This document shows, piece by piece, positions 25,106 to 32,644 of a stretch of 64,000 bases of DNA. The stretch covers positions 21,495 through 85,494 of the forward strand of contig JAYVUK010000064.1 in the NCBI GenBank assembly GCA_043787975.1, in the 5' to 3' direction. The position numbers and the translations under genes were made by a program. Every line of letters begins with the position of its first letter. Within the stretch, counting starts at the first letter, position 1. The stretch comes from JAPLDA01 sp043787975. GTDB lineage: Bacteria > Bacteroidota > Bacteroidia > AKYH767-A > 2013-40CM-41-45. The notes beneath the pieces were generated by a model. The model saw only the letters and a list, made by a program, of their open reading frames with translations, did no database searches and was not told the origin of the DNA.

Positions 25106-27342
25106 TTACAAAGCTGCTGAAATACCAGGATGAAGCTGTGGAAAGCCTGCTTTCAAGGATCAACAAATTCCTGGAAAAGGAAGGACAGAAAAGTGTCGTG
25201 CTTCAATCGCCAACAGGGTCAGGTAAAACCATTATGACAGCAGAGCTTTTGGGAAGGCTTGTGAACAAAAGAGAAGATGGTAAAGTGTTTTCATTTATCT
25301 GGGCAGCTCCACGCAAACTCCATTTACAAAGCAAAGAAAAACTTGAAAGGTATTATGAAAGTTCACGGTTGTTGGAATGCCTCAATGTTGATGACCTGTC
25401 AGAGATAAAGATCGGTGAAAGCGAAATTTTGTTTCTCAATTGGGAAAGCATCAACAAAAAGGGTAATGTGTTTGTGAATGAAAATGAAAGAGACTTTAAC
25501 CTGACATCTGTTGTCAACAACACATTGGAGGAAGGAAGAGAAATTATCCTGGTAATTGATGAAAGTCATCATACTTCAAAGGCAACTAACACAAGGAGTC
25601 TCATTGAAATTATGAAACCGAAAATTACCATTGAGGTTTCGGCAACACCACCTGACATCAGTTCGGATTACAAGGAGGTTGTGGAATTCAAAGATGTAGC
25701 AGAAACAGGAATAGTCAAGAAAGAAGTTTCCATTAATTCCGGATTGAAAGAAGATAAACTTGAAGGTGTTGGCAGCGATGAATTTATCCTGAAAGCTGCT
25801 CTTGAGAAAAGGAAAGAGTTAAAAGATCTCCTTGAGAAATCCGGGGTGAGAGATGTAAATCCGCTTTTGTTAATCCAGTTACCGGATAAAGATCGTCATA
25901 CTACTGAAGACAATAGGAAAGAAAAGATGATTGAGGAGCTCATGGCAAGAAAGTTTAATGTCACAAGAGAAAACGGAAAACTTGCTTTTTATCTTTCGGA
26001 AGACAAGGAAAATCTGGAGAATATTACTAAGAATAACAATGAAGTTGAAGTGCTGATGTTCAAACAAGCAATCGCTCTTGGATGGGATTGTCGGCGCGCT
26101 TACATTTTAGTTTTATTTCGCGAATGGCATTCAGAAACATTTAAGATGCAGACAGTAGGCAGAATTATGCGTATGCCGGAATTAAAACACTATAAGTCAG
26201 ACGCACTAAATAAAGGATATGTTTATACCAACATAGCCAACACAAAAATAAATATTGAAGAAGAAGTCGCGCGCGATATTTACACCATTTATTCATCAGC
26301 AAGAAATTATGGAGATGATATTAATCTTCTTTCTTATCACTTAAAACGAGACCGAGGTGAGACACGTTTGGATGTTTCATTCTTCAGCATATTTCCTGAA
26401 GAATGTAAAAAATTCAGGTTGAAAGAGAAAATCGAAAGTATAAAGGGAGGAGTTCTGGACCATATTCCAATTGATGGAGTTCTTCATTTGGAAAATTATA
26501 AAACAGCAAATGAACCTGTAATCCTGTTAAAAAATATTTCGCTTGCCAAGAATACCATTGAACTTGAAAGTGCTTTAAAATATTTTATTGATTCGGTCAT
26601 GCTGGAAGGTGCTTTCATGTTTCCCGAGAGGCGTACCGTTGAGAGAATTAACAAGTGCATTTATAATTTCTTTGCTGAAGAATTGGATAAGCACATTGAA
26701 AAGGACGAAAAAGAAATTATTGCTACAGTACTTAGTCCTGAAAACCGGCAAGCATTCACTGATATTATTAATCTTTCGCTGAAGGAATACACGCGCATAC
26801 ATTCAACGAAATCTAACGAACTGCTTGAGAATGAAAAGCTGTGGAATATTCCTGAAATTCTTGAATTAAACTCCAATCATCAGGAAAGAAAACCGAGAGC
26901 GAAAAAATCTGCCATGGTTCCATTCTACGAATCAACCTTACAGGCACGCCACTGGGAAACGGAGATAAAATTTATCCAATTTTTGGAAGACAGCAGTAAG
27001 GTTGAATGGTGGTTTAAAAATGGAGAGCGCGATGCTACCTTTTTTGCCGTTCCTTATAAGGATAGTTCAAACGAATACCAGACATTTTATGTTGATTTCA
27101 TTGTAAAGATGAAGGATGGTAGAATTGGTTTGTTTGATACCAAATCCGGATGGACAGCAGAAGCTCAAAAAGCAGGACCAAAATCAAACGGACTTCAGAA
27201 ATATATTGCTGAACAAAATAAAAATGGGAAAAAATTTTTTGGAAGCATTGTAGTTCCTAAAGGCAAATCATTTTGGATTTATAACAAGATGCCATATGTG
27301 TATGACAAGGAATTAGCAGGATGGTCGGTGCTTGAATTTTAA
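25102..27342 (+). CDS. Type III restriction enzyme helicase-nuclease (Res)
   Basis: A 746-residue restriction subunit. Walker A SPTGSGKT is at 36-43 and the DEAD-box-type DESHH at 153-157. Motif VI-like QTVGRIMRMPEL follows the second RecA-like domain. Near residue 670, YVDFIVKMKDGRIGLFDTKSG (first 20 shown: Asp, then Asp-Thr-Lys) fits a PD-(D/E)xK nuclease. The complex translocates or slides from asymmetric sites and cuts DNA when two head-to-head unmodified sites are engaged. In the same frame directly after its stop lies a 43-residue remnant of what looks like another restriction protein. Confidence 0.9.
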   Translation: MITKLLKYQDEAVESLLSRINKFLEKEGQKSVVLQSPTGSGKTIMTAELLGRLVNKREDGKVFSFIWAAPRKLHLQSKEKLERYYESSRLLECLNVDDLSEIKIGESEILFLNWESINKKGNVFVNENERDFNLTSVVNNTLEEGREIILVIDESHHTSKATNTRSLIEIMKPKITIEVSATPPDISSDYKEVVEFKDVAETGIVKKEVSINSGLKEDKLEGVGSDEFILKAALEKRKELKDLLEKSGVRDVNPLLLIQLPDKDRHTTEDNRKEKMIEELMARKFNVTRENGKLAFYLSEDKENLENITKNNNEVEVLMFKQAIALGWDCRRAYILVLFREWHSETFKMQTVGRIMRMPELKHYKSDALNKGYVYTNIANTKINIEEEVARDIYTIYSSARNYGDDINLLSYHLKRDRGETRLDVSFFSIFPEECKKFRLKEKIESIKGGVLDHIPIDGVLHLENYKTANEPVILLKNISLAKNTIELESALKYFIDSVMLEGAFMFPERRTVERINKCIYNFFAEELDKHIEKDEKEIIATVLSPENRQAFTDIINLSLKEYTRIHSTKSNELLENEKLWNIPEILELNSNHQERKPRAKKSAMVPFYESTLQARHWETEIKFIQFLEDSSKVEWWFKNGERDATFFAVPYKDSSNEYQTFYVDFIVKMKDGRIGLFDTKSGWTAEAQKAGPKSNGLQKYIAEQNKNGKKFFGSIVVPKGKSFWIYNKMPYVYDKELAGWSVLEF

Positions 27343-27474
27343 ACGGTACTCTTGAAATTAATTGGAGTTACCAACTACTCAATGCTCTTTGACAAGATTA
27401 TGGAGAACAACGAATTCAAAACAGATGTAAAAGATTGGCTGACGAAGCGGATTTATCAGCGCTATAACGCGTGA
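27343..27474 (+). pseudogene. Remnant: C-terminal tail of a restriction-subunit-like gene
   Basis: Directly after the Res stop, and in the same frame, the sequence stays open for 43 codons to a TGA at 27472. The tail LFDKIMENNEFKTDVKDWLT, then KRIYQRYNA, recalls the C-termini of HsdR-like/helicase restriction subunits. An internal ATG (27382) exists but a 30-residue gene is unlikely. It probably marks the end of a gene displaced by, or decayed from, this cassette. The family assignment is uncertain. Confidence 0.45.
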
Positions 27475-27487
27475 CTTCCCCGGCAAA

Positions 27488-27579
27488 CCCCGAAGAACTT
27501 CTCCTGCTTTAAAGCAGCTTTAGGAAGTGAATTGTTTCAAGACAAGTGTATCAGGAAACTTCTTCGGGGCGCCTTTTTT
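27488..27579 (+). terminator. Branched stem-loop terminator after the restriction operon
   Basis: Perfect 10-bp arms CCCCGAAGAA (27488-27497) and TTCTTCGGGG (27560-27569) close a ~62-base interior. The interior holds two further hairpins, CTGCTTTAAAGCAG and TTGTTTCAAGACAA. The sequence then reads CGCC and six T. It can act as a terminator, but the branched interior is larger than needed. Confidence 0.65.
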
Positions 27580-27651
27580 AATTGAACATTAAAAGCATTT
27601 GCTGAATTCAAAACTTGATACCGTCCTTCATAATTATTAATCCTTTGCGAT

Positions 27652-28425
27652 TTAATAAAATTTATCACCATTCCATTTTACCGGATTGTTCATGATGTAA
27701 TTGGAAATGTTTTGATAAGCTCGTTCATCGCGGATGATGTGTTCGTAATAATTGCGTTGCCAAACCGTTTGGATTTGTCGATTCGGTTGGGGCGTATTGG
27801 ATTTACGTTGGGGCGAATTGCATTCGCCCTTATCCCGATAATATTCATTTATTTTTTTGGTTACCGATGATTTATATCCACGAACGATAGCGCCAATAGT
27901 TTGAGATGGTGATCGCAGTGTTTGGGGCGTATTGAATACGTCCCCATCATTATAGGAATCGAATTCGCGTTGGTGTGAATCTGATTCGTGTCGTGGCGTA
28001 TTGAATACGTCCCCATCATTATAGGAATCGAATTCGCGTTGTAGTGAATCTGATTCGCCTGTATTTAATTCCAAATCGGGCGTAATAGATGGTAGTAATT
28101 GAGGCGTATGCAATACGCCTGTACGGGAATGGGCTTGAGTAATCAAAATAATTCCGTGAATATGGTTGGGCATCACAATGAATGCATCCAATTCAATATT
28201 CTTTCGCAAGTCAGGTGTTCTCAGCCATTCATCATGCGCGATTTTTCCCAAATCATTTAATATCATTTTCCCATCCGAAATTTTTCCAAACAAACATTTC
28301 CGGTCATCACAACAAATTGTGATGAAATATGCGCCCGCCTGTGAATAATCATATCCTTTTAACCGGATCGACCTGCGGTGATGTATTTGCGGATCAAATT
28401 TCATTTGCCATTTTGTTTTTTCCAA
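27652..28425 (-). CDS. REP-associated-type Y1 transposase (TnpA-REP / RAYT)
   Basis: A 257-residue single-strand DNA transposase of the HUH/Y1 superfamily. The HUH motif MPNHIHGIILI is near 95-105 and the nucleophile Tyr is probably in VRGYKSSVTKKINEYY. Conserved C-terminal blocks are VWQRNYYEHIIRDERAY and YIMNNPVKW. Between HUH and Tyr lies a ~70-residue low-complexity insert with two 23-residue tandem repeats; the family core is about 180 residues. No IS ends are evident, so it fits a domesticated REP-type enzyme better than an active IS200. Confidence 0.88.
   Translation of the reverse strand: MEKTKWQMKFDPQIHHRRSIRLKGYDYSQAGAYFITICCDDRKCLFGKISDGKMILNDLGKIAHDEWLRTPDLRKNIELDAFIVMPNHIHGIILITQAHSRTGVLHTPQLLPSITPDLELNTGESDSLQREFDSYNDGDVFNTPRHESDSHQREFDSYNDGDVFNTPQTLRSPSQTIGAIVRGYKSSVTKKINEYYRDKGECNSPQRKSNTPQPNRQIQTVWQRNYYEHIIRDERAYQNISNYIMNNPVKWNGDKFY
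27926..28063. repeat. 69-bp tandem repeat in the transposase gene
   Basis: Two copies (27926-27994 and 27995-28063) are nearly identical, with a period of 69 bases, or 23 codons. Each contains short palindromic words such as GCGTATTGAATACG and GAATCTGATTC. More such words (GGGCGAATTGCATTCGCCC, GCGTATGCAATACGC) occur on either side within the gene. Confidence 0.8.
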
Positions 28426-28561
28426 TCCACCAATACAGTCAATAGTAAAATGTGTGAACTACATTTTATCAGGCGAAAGGACTGTAGACTAAACCGGATC
28501 GATTTGGAATTAATTGACTTTCTTTAAATGATACTCTTTAATAATTCTGAAAAATTTTAAT

Positions 28562-30754
28562 CTATGTGTTCATATCCAAAACACAAACAAATATACCAAT
28601 AACTTTTAAAGAACTTAATTCATCTTCCTTCAAAACTATTTCTGAATATTCCTGGTTATCAGACAACGGTTTTAGTGTAATCGATGAATGAGACCAACTT
28701 TCTTCCCCGATTTCTTTTGTACTGTGATATGATTTTATGGTGTAACCGGCACCAAAATCAGAATCGAGTATGGAACGATGTTCAACTAAAACTACTTTAC
28801 CTTCTCTCGAACCACCGGTATCTTTTTTAAACAAACACCATGAACCATTCGATATTATTTTATTCATGGATTCTCCTTTTACTTTGCAGACAAAATATTC
28901 ATCGGATGCTTTATACGATTCAGGCAATTTTATCCAGTCAAAATCTGATACCTGCTGCAATTCGCCGAATCTTCCGGCAGCAACGCTGATATTATAAACC
29001 CGTACGCAGTTGGAAGATTTTTCTGCTTCTGCGTGCGACAGGATTTTAAATATCGGTTTATTTTTTTCAATAAGTATGTGCTCTTCAAAATAAGCTCTCA
29101 ATTTTTCATCGCAGACATAGACGTACGTGCCTCGTATGCCTCGCAGCATAATCGTTTTGTAAATATTGATAATATAGTTTTTCAGATCTTCCGGGTTCTT
29201 AATTGACTGTTTTCCGTTTTTATCAAAATAATTTTCTTCTTTAATGATGATCTCATTTTTGATTTTGTCATACGAGATTTCATTGCCGAAAATGACACCG
29301 GTATAGTTTAAGTCGTAACCTTGAGTAGTATGAATGCAACCGACTTCGTTGATTGAGTTTTCAGAATTTACCCAATCACCGGCAACACTATTCCATTTCA
29401 ATTTGACTTTATCAATAACTATATCGTGAACATCTTTATTCTTTGAAACCCATTCCCACGAATAACCTGCAACCAACCTCGACAACCCGAACTGTTCCAT
29501 GGATTTGATTCGTTCGATCATTTTTTCCAGCGAATCAAAAAGGATGAATTCATATTCTTTCGCTTCAAAGACCGGATCACTTTTTCTGAACTTGCAGTTC
29601 AATAGTTTATCGATATATGTGACATAATCATTTCCACCTCTCACCCTGAATTGAGATTTGAGAGTTTTAATAATCGTATTTTTATTTGATTTCAGTTTAT
29701 CAAAATCTTCTTTTCTTACATCCGATGGTTTGATGGATTGACTTTCATCATAGAACAGGATATGCTTATCTCCCTGCTTGATGATCCAATCCAGTTCACT
29801 GCTTTTATATTTATCCAGCTTCAACTTTTCAGCGACTTTGTCAAAGGCGCCAAAGTAGGTTCCAAGGTTCACTCTTCTTCTTAACCTGTGCGACTCATCA
29901 ACAACCAGGATATCAAACGTTCTCTTCACAACTTCAGCAGGACCGATGACCATGTTTGTGCTCAGCCCTTTTATATTTTTGAATACTTTTTTTAACGTGT
30001 TCCGAAATGAAGACATGGGAACAACAAGAGCCATTGTTGGTTTGGGATAAAGGCGTTTCAGTTCAGTCACTAATTTTATAAAGTCATTTTCTTCGTCCCC
30101 GAATTCTTTAAAATTAAAATCACTTGTTTCGGTGTTTAGTAATTTGAAAAGGTATACTGCCAGAATTGTTTTCCCGGTTCCGGCAGCACCTTCGACTAGT
30201 ATGCTATTATCCTTTTTATTGAGGAGACTTTTAATAATGTCAACAATACTTGCTTTTTGCTCCTTTGTAAGTGATTTGAATGGAGAGTACTTAAATAAGT
30301 CGGAGTTGTTTATTTTTTCTAACGAATTTTTCGTTATTCCTTCTGATATTAACTCGCTCCAGATGGTTTTAAATATATCCCAATAAATTTCCTGCTTTTG
30401 AAAATAGGAGTGATTGGCTAATCCGACATTCGCATTTAACAATTTGTATTGTCCGTCTCCGGATAAATATTTAATCAGGTTTGATTCGACATCAAGGGTG
30501 GCCGACTTATTAAATTTATCACTCGTAATTAAATGAACGGCTGTAAGTTTATTCTTTGAATTATTTTTTAAGTGATTTGACATTCTTGATAAGGCATCCG
30601 TTGTTTCACCAACATAGGCTTCTTTAACAATTCCATCACTTAGTATATACACCAAAGGCCAAAGACCTTTTACATAATGATTGCTGTGAAATTCATTTAG
30701 TAAGCCGGCATTGAATTCATACTTTTTAATTTCAAAGGAATTCTTTTCGCTCAT
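28562..30754 (-). CDS. GIY-YIG nuclease - DUF2075 ATPase/helicase - S24 (LexA-like) fusion
   Basis: A 730-residue three-part protein. (1) GIY-YIG nuclease, about 30-100: VYI 35-37, YVG 47-49, Arg57 and Glu90 in place. (2) DUF2075-type P-loop ATPase, about 165-570: Walker A GAAGTGKT 189-196, DESH 286-289, and TTQGYDLNYTGVIFG as a helicase motif. (3) S24 peptidase, about 590-720: Ala593-Gly594 as cleavable bond, Ser629 in GESMN, Lys674 in YTIKSYHS. The A-G to Ser distance (36) is close to LexA's 35. It is coupled to the MazG-like gene upstream by a 4-base overlap. A damage-triggered, self-cleaving defence nuclease is an inference. Confidence 0.85.
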   Translation of the reverse strand: MSEKNSFEIKKYEFNAGLLNEFHSNHYVKGLWPLVYILSDGIVKEAYVGETTDALSRMSNHLKNNSKNKLTAVHLITSDKFNKSATLDVESNLIKYLSGDGQYKLLNANVGLANHSYFQKQEIYWDIFKTIWSELISEGITKNSLEKINNSDLFKYSPFKSLTKEQKASIVDIIKSLLNKKDNSILVEGAAGTGKTILAVYLFKLLNTETSDFNFKEFGDEENDFIKLVTELKRLYPKPTMALVVPMSSFRNTLKKVFKNIKGLSTNMVIGPAEVVKRTFDILVVDESHRLRRRVNLGTYFGAFDKVAEKLKLDKYKSSELDWIIKQGDKHILFYDESQSIKPSDVRKEDFDKLKSNKNTIIKTLKSQFRVRGGNDYVTYIDKLLNCKFRKSDPVFEAKEYEFILFDSLEKMIERIKSMEQFGLSRLVAGYSWEWVSKNKDVHDIVIDKVKLKWNSVAGDWVNSENSINEVGCIHTTQGYDLNYTGVIFGNEISYDKIKNEIIIKEENYFDKNGKQSIKNPEDLKNYIINIYKTIMLRGIRGTYVYVCDEKLRAYFEEHILIEKNKPIFKILSHAEAEKSSNCVRVYNISVAAGRFGELQQVSDFDWIKLPESYKASDEYFVCKVKGESMNKIISNGSWCLFKKDTGGSREGKVVLVEHRSILDSDFGAGYTIKSYHSTKEIGEESWSHSSITLKPLSDNQEYSEIVLKEDELSSLKVIGIFVCVLDMNT

Positions 30755-31089
30755 AGTTCAGTATACTTTTTAGCTGAACCCTTCGCTTTTTCCACCGGGT
30801 ATTTCTCTCCGTTCTTTTTTATTTTGTCCAGCACAATCTGCCTGACATCAAGGTTGTGCCTGTTCGCAAGGAGAAAAGCAAAGGCAAATACATCTGCCAG
30901 TTCTTCTTTTAGTTTTTCTTTATCAACTTCCTCGGCTTCTTTAATCGTCTTCCATAGAAATAACTCATTTAATTCTGCCGCTTCAATTGAAATTGCAGTT
31001 GCTAGATTTTTTGAATCATGAAATTGTTCCCAATCTCTTTCATTTCTGAATTTTATTAATTCAACGGTAATTTCTTCTACGTCTGTCAT
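30751..31089 (-). CDS. MazG-like nucleotide pyrophosphohydrolase (copy 2)
   Basis: A 112-residue paralogue of the protein at 21717-22052. Acidic motifs EAAELNELFLW and KEELADVFAF supply the metal-binding Glu/Asp residues. It is first in a two-gene operon: its stop overlaps the start of the GIY-YIG/DUF2075/S24 gene by 4 bases. Hydrolysis of dNTPs could limit phage DNA synthesis or clean damaged nucleotides. The pair is probably a functional unit rather than a chance neighbourhood. Confidence 0.87.
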   Translation of the reverse strand: MTDVEEITVELIKFRNERDWEQFHDSKNLATAISIEAAELNELFLWKTIKEAEEVDKEKLKEELADVFAFAFLLANRHNLDVRQIVLDKIKKNGEKYPVEKAKGSAKKYTEL

Positions 31090-31252
31090 TTGATTTTCTT
31101 TTCGTTATCACAAATGAACTATTCATTCTTCACATTTCAAATTCTTATTTAATCCGAGATACAAATTACGAAGCTCGCAACATATTTTTCTATTCGTTTT
31201 TTCGCTGCAAGACTTCCCATTCATGTAACTTTACCGATTCAATTCAAAAAGT

Positions 31253-32275
31253 ATGGAAATAGGAGTGGACAGTTTTGCTGCCATGATGAGCGGTAACAGC
31301 AGCAAATCAATCAATGATGCAGATGCAATGGCTCAGTTGCTCGAACGGATCGAACATGCAGACCGTTCAGGACTTGATATTTTTGGAATCGGAGAGCATC
31401 ACCGCAAAGGTTTTTTGGATTCTGCGCCGACGCTGATTCTCGCTGCCGCTGCAGCACGCACAAAAAGAATCCGTTTGACCAGTGCAGTGACGGTGCTTAG
31501 TGCTGCAGATCCGGTGCGCGTATTTCAAAACTTCGCTACTCTGGATTTGATTTCCGGTGGACGCGCAGAAATGGTTGCAGGACGAGGTTCGTTTATCGAA
31601 GCATTTCCGTTGTTTGGATTAAACCTCGAAGATTATGATGAACTGTATTCAGAAAAACTGGAACTCTTACTGAAAATTCGCGCGAACGAATTTGTGACCT
31701 GGTCAGGTAAGTTTCGTCCTGCACTAAATAACCTGGCCGTGTATCCGAGACCGGTGCAGAATCCTTTTCCGGTTTGGGTTGGAGTTGGCGGCACACCCGA
31801 ATCATTTGTTCGTGCCGGTAAGCTTGGGCTGCCATTGATGGTTGCTATCATCGGTGGTGAGACACATCACTTTCGTCCGTTGGTTGATCTTTACCGTGAG
31901 ACCGGCAAGAGAGCAGGACATCCTGCGGAAAAATTGAAAGTAGGAATACACTCACTCGGTTATGTCGCAAACACCACAGAGGAAGCAGTGGACGATTTTT
32001 ATCCCGGCTATGCTGAGGCCATGACCAAGGTCGGTAAAGAGCGCGGCTGGCCTCCGATGACACGTGGAAAATTTGAAGCACAGATGGGACCGCGAGGCGC
32101 GTTGCTTGTCGGCAGTGCGGAAGAAGTAGCGGAGAAAATTTTACGGCATTCAGAAGCGCTTGGTGGTATTACACGACTTACGTTCCAGATGGATACTGCC
32201 GAAGTGCCTCATGAAAAATTGATGCAGGCGATTGCGTTAATTGGTTCGCGCGTAAAAACATTGGTGAATCAATAA
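31253..32275 (+). CDS. LLM-class flavin-dependent oxidoreductase
   Basis: A 340-residue bacterial-luciferase-like protein (TIM barrel, FMN or F420 binding). Typical stretches are GIGEHHRKGFLDSAPTLIL near residue 46, RIRLTSAVTVLSAADPVRVF, GRAEMVAGRGSFIEAFPLFG and PVWVGVGGTPESFVRAGKLG. The substrate cannot be read from sequence; neighbours give no hint. It stands alone between the defence-like island and tRNA-Val. The ATG at 31253 begins directly with the family's N-terminal strand (MEIGVDSF). Confidence 0.9.
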   Translation: MEIGVDSFAAMMSGNSSKSINDADAMAQLLERIEHADRSGLDIFGIGEHHRKGFLDSAPTLILAAAAARTKRIRLTSAVTVLSAADPVRVFQNFATLDLISGGRAEMVAGRGSFIEAFPLFGLNLEDYDELYSEKLELLLKIRANEFVTWSGKFRPALNNLAVYPRPVQNPFPVWVGVGGTPESFVRAGKLGLPLMVAIIGGETHHFRPLVDLYRETGKRAGHPAEKLKVGIHSLGYVANTTEEAVDDFYPGYAEAMTKVGKERGWPPMTRGKFEAQMGPRGALLVGSAEEVAEKILRHSEALGGITRLTFQMDTAEVPHEKLMQAIALIGSRVKTLVNQ

Positions 32276-32361
32276 ATCAGCAGACTAAAAAATGAAGTGG
32301 CTCCAATTTTATATGTAGACGCTTTTATGTGGGAGCAATGCCGATATGCCTTTGTAAAATT

Positions 32362-32400
32362 TCCAAACTTGATATCGCAATTTGCGATATCAAGTTTGGA
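32362..32400. repeat. 39-bp perfect palindrome
   Basis: Arms of 19 bases (32362-32380 and 32382-32400) pair perfectly around one central T; the core is TATCGCAATTTGCGATA. Outside lie ATGAAGTG (from 32291) and CACTTCAT (to about 32414), which also pair. There is no T-run. It sits downstream of the LLM gene in a spacer without an ORF. Confidence 0.75.
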
Positions 32401-32490
32401 GAACATCACTTCATGGCTTTTTCCTGCTGTGAAGGAATTTGTAGTCTTTTACAGACAGACCAAGGAATACCCTTAAAAGCTAATAATAAA

Positions 32491-32516
32491 AAAGTCCGGA
32501 ATTAATTCCGGACTTT
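32491..32516 (-). terminator. Terminator of tRNA-Val
   Basis: A perfect 26-bp palindrome (core CCGGAATTAATTCCGG) lies just after the 3' end of tRNA-Val. On the minus strand it is followed by a T-run (TTTTTTATTATTA). Confidence 0.85.
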
Positions 32517-32517
32517 G

Positions 32518-32592
32518 TGGGAGCTACAGGGTTCGAACCTGTGACCCTCTGCTTGTAAGGCAGATGCTCTGAACCAGCTGAGCTAAGCTCCC
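32518..32592 (-). tRNA. tRNA-Val (anticodon UAC)
   Basis: A 75-base cloverleaf on the minus strand: acceptor GGGAGCT/AGCTCCC-A, D arm GCTCAGCTGG...GAGC, anticodon stem TCTGC/GCAGA with loop CTTACAA (UAC, reading GUA/GUG valine codons), and T arm ACAGG-TTCGAAC-CTGT. CCA is not encoded. A promoter lies upstream and a palindromic terminator follows directly, so it is a single-tRNA transcript. Confidence 0.95.
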
Positions 32593-32606
32593 GTTTTTTG
32601 GGAGGG

Positions 32607-32636
32607 CAAATATAGACACTTTTTCATTTGATCAAA
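32607..32636 (-). promoter_or_regulatory. Promoter of tRNA-Val
   Basis: On the minus strand TTTG (32633-32636), an 18-base spacer and TATATTTG (32607-32614) match the Bacteroidota housekeeping consensus exactly. The predicted transcription start lies a few bases before the tRNA. Confidence 0.75.
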
Positions 32637-32644
32637 ACAATTTT

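Noticed and set aside
27488..27579. Retron msr-msd or toxin-antitoxin RNA
   Set aside because: No reverse transcriptase or ToxN-like gene is nearby; a branched terminator is the simpler reading.
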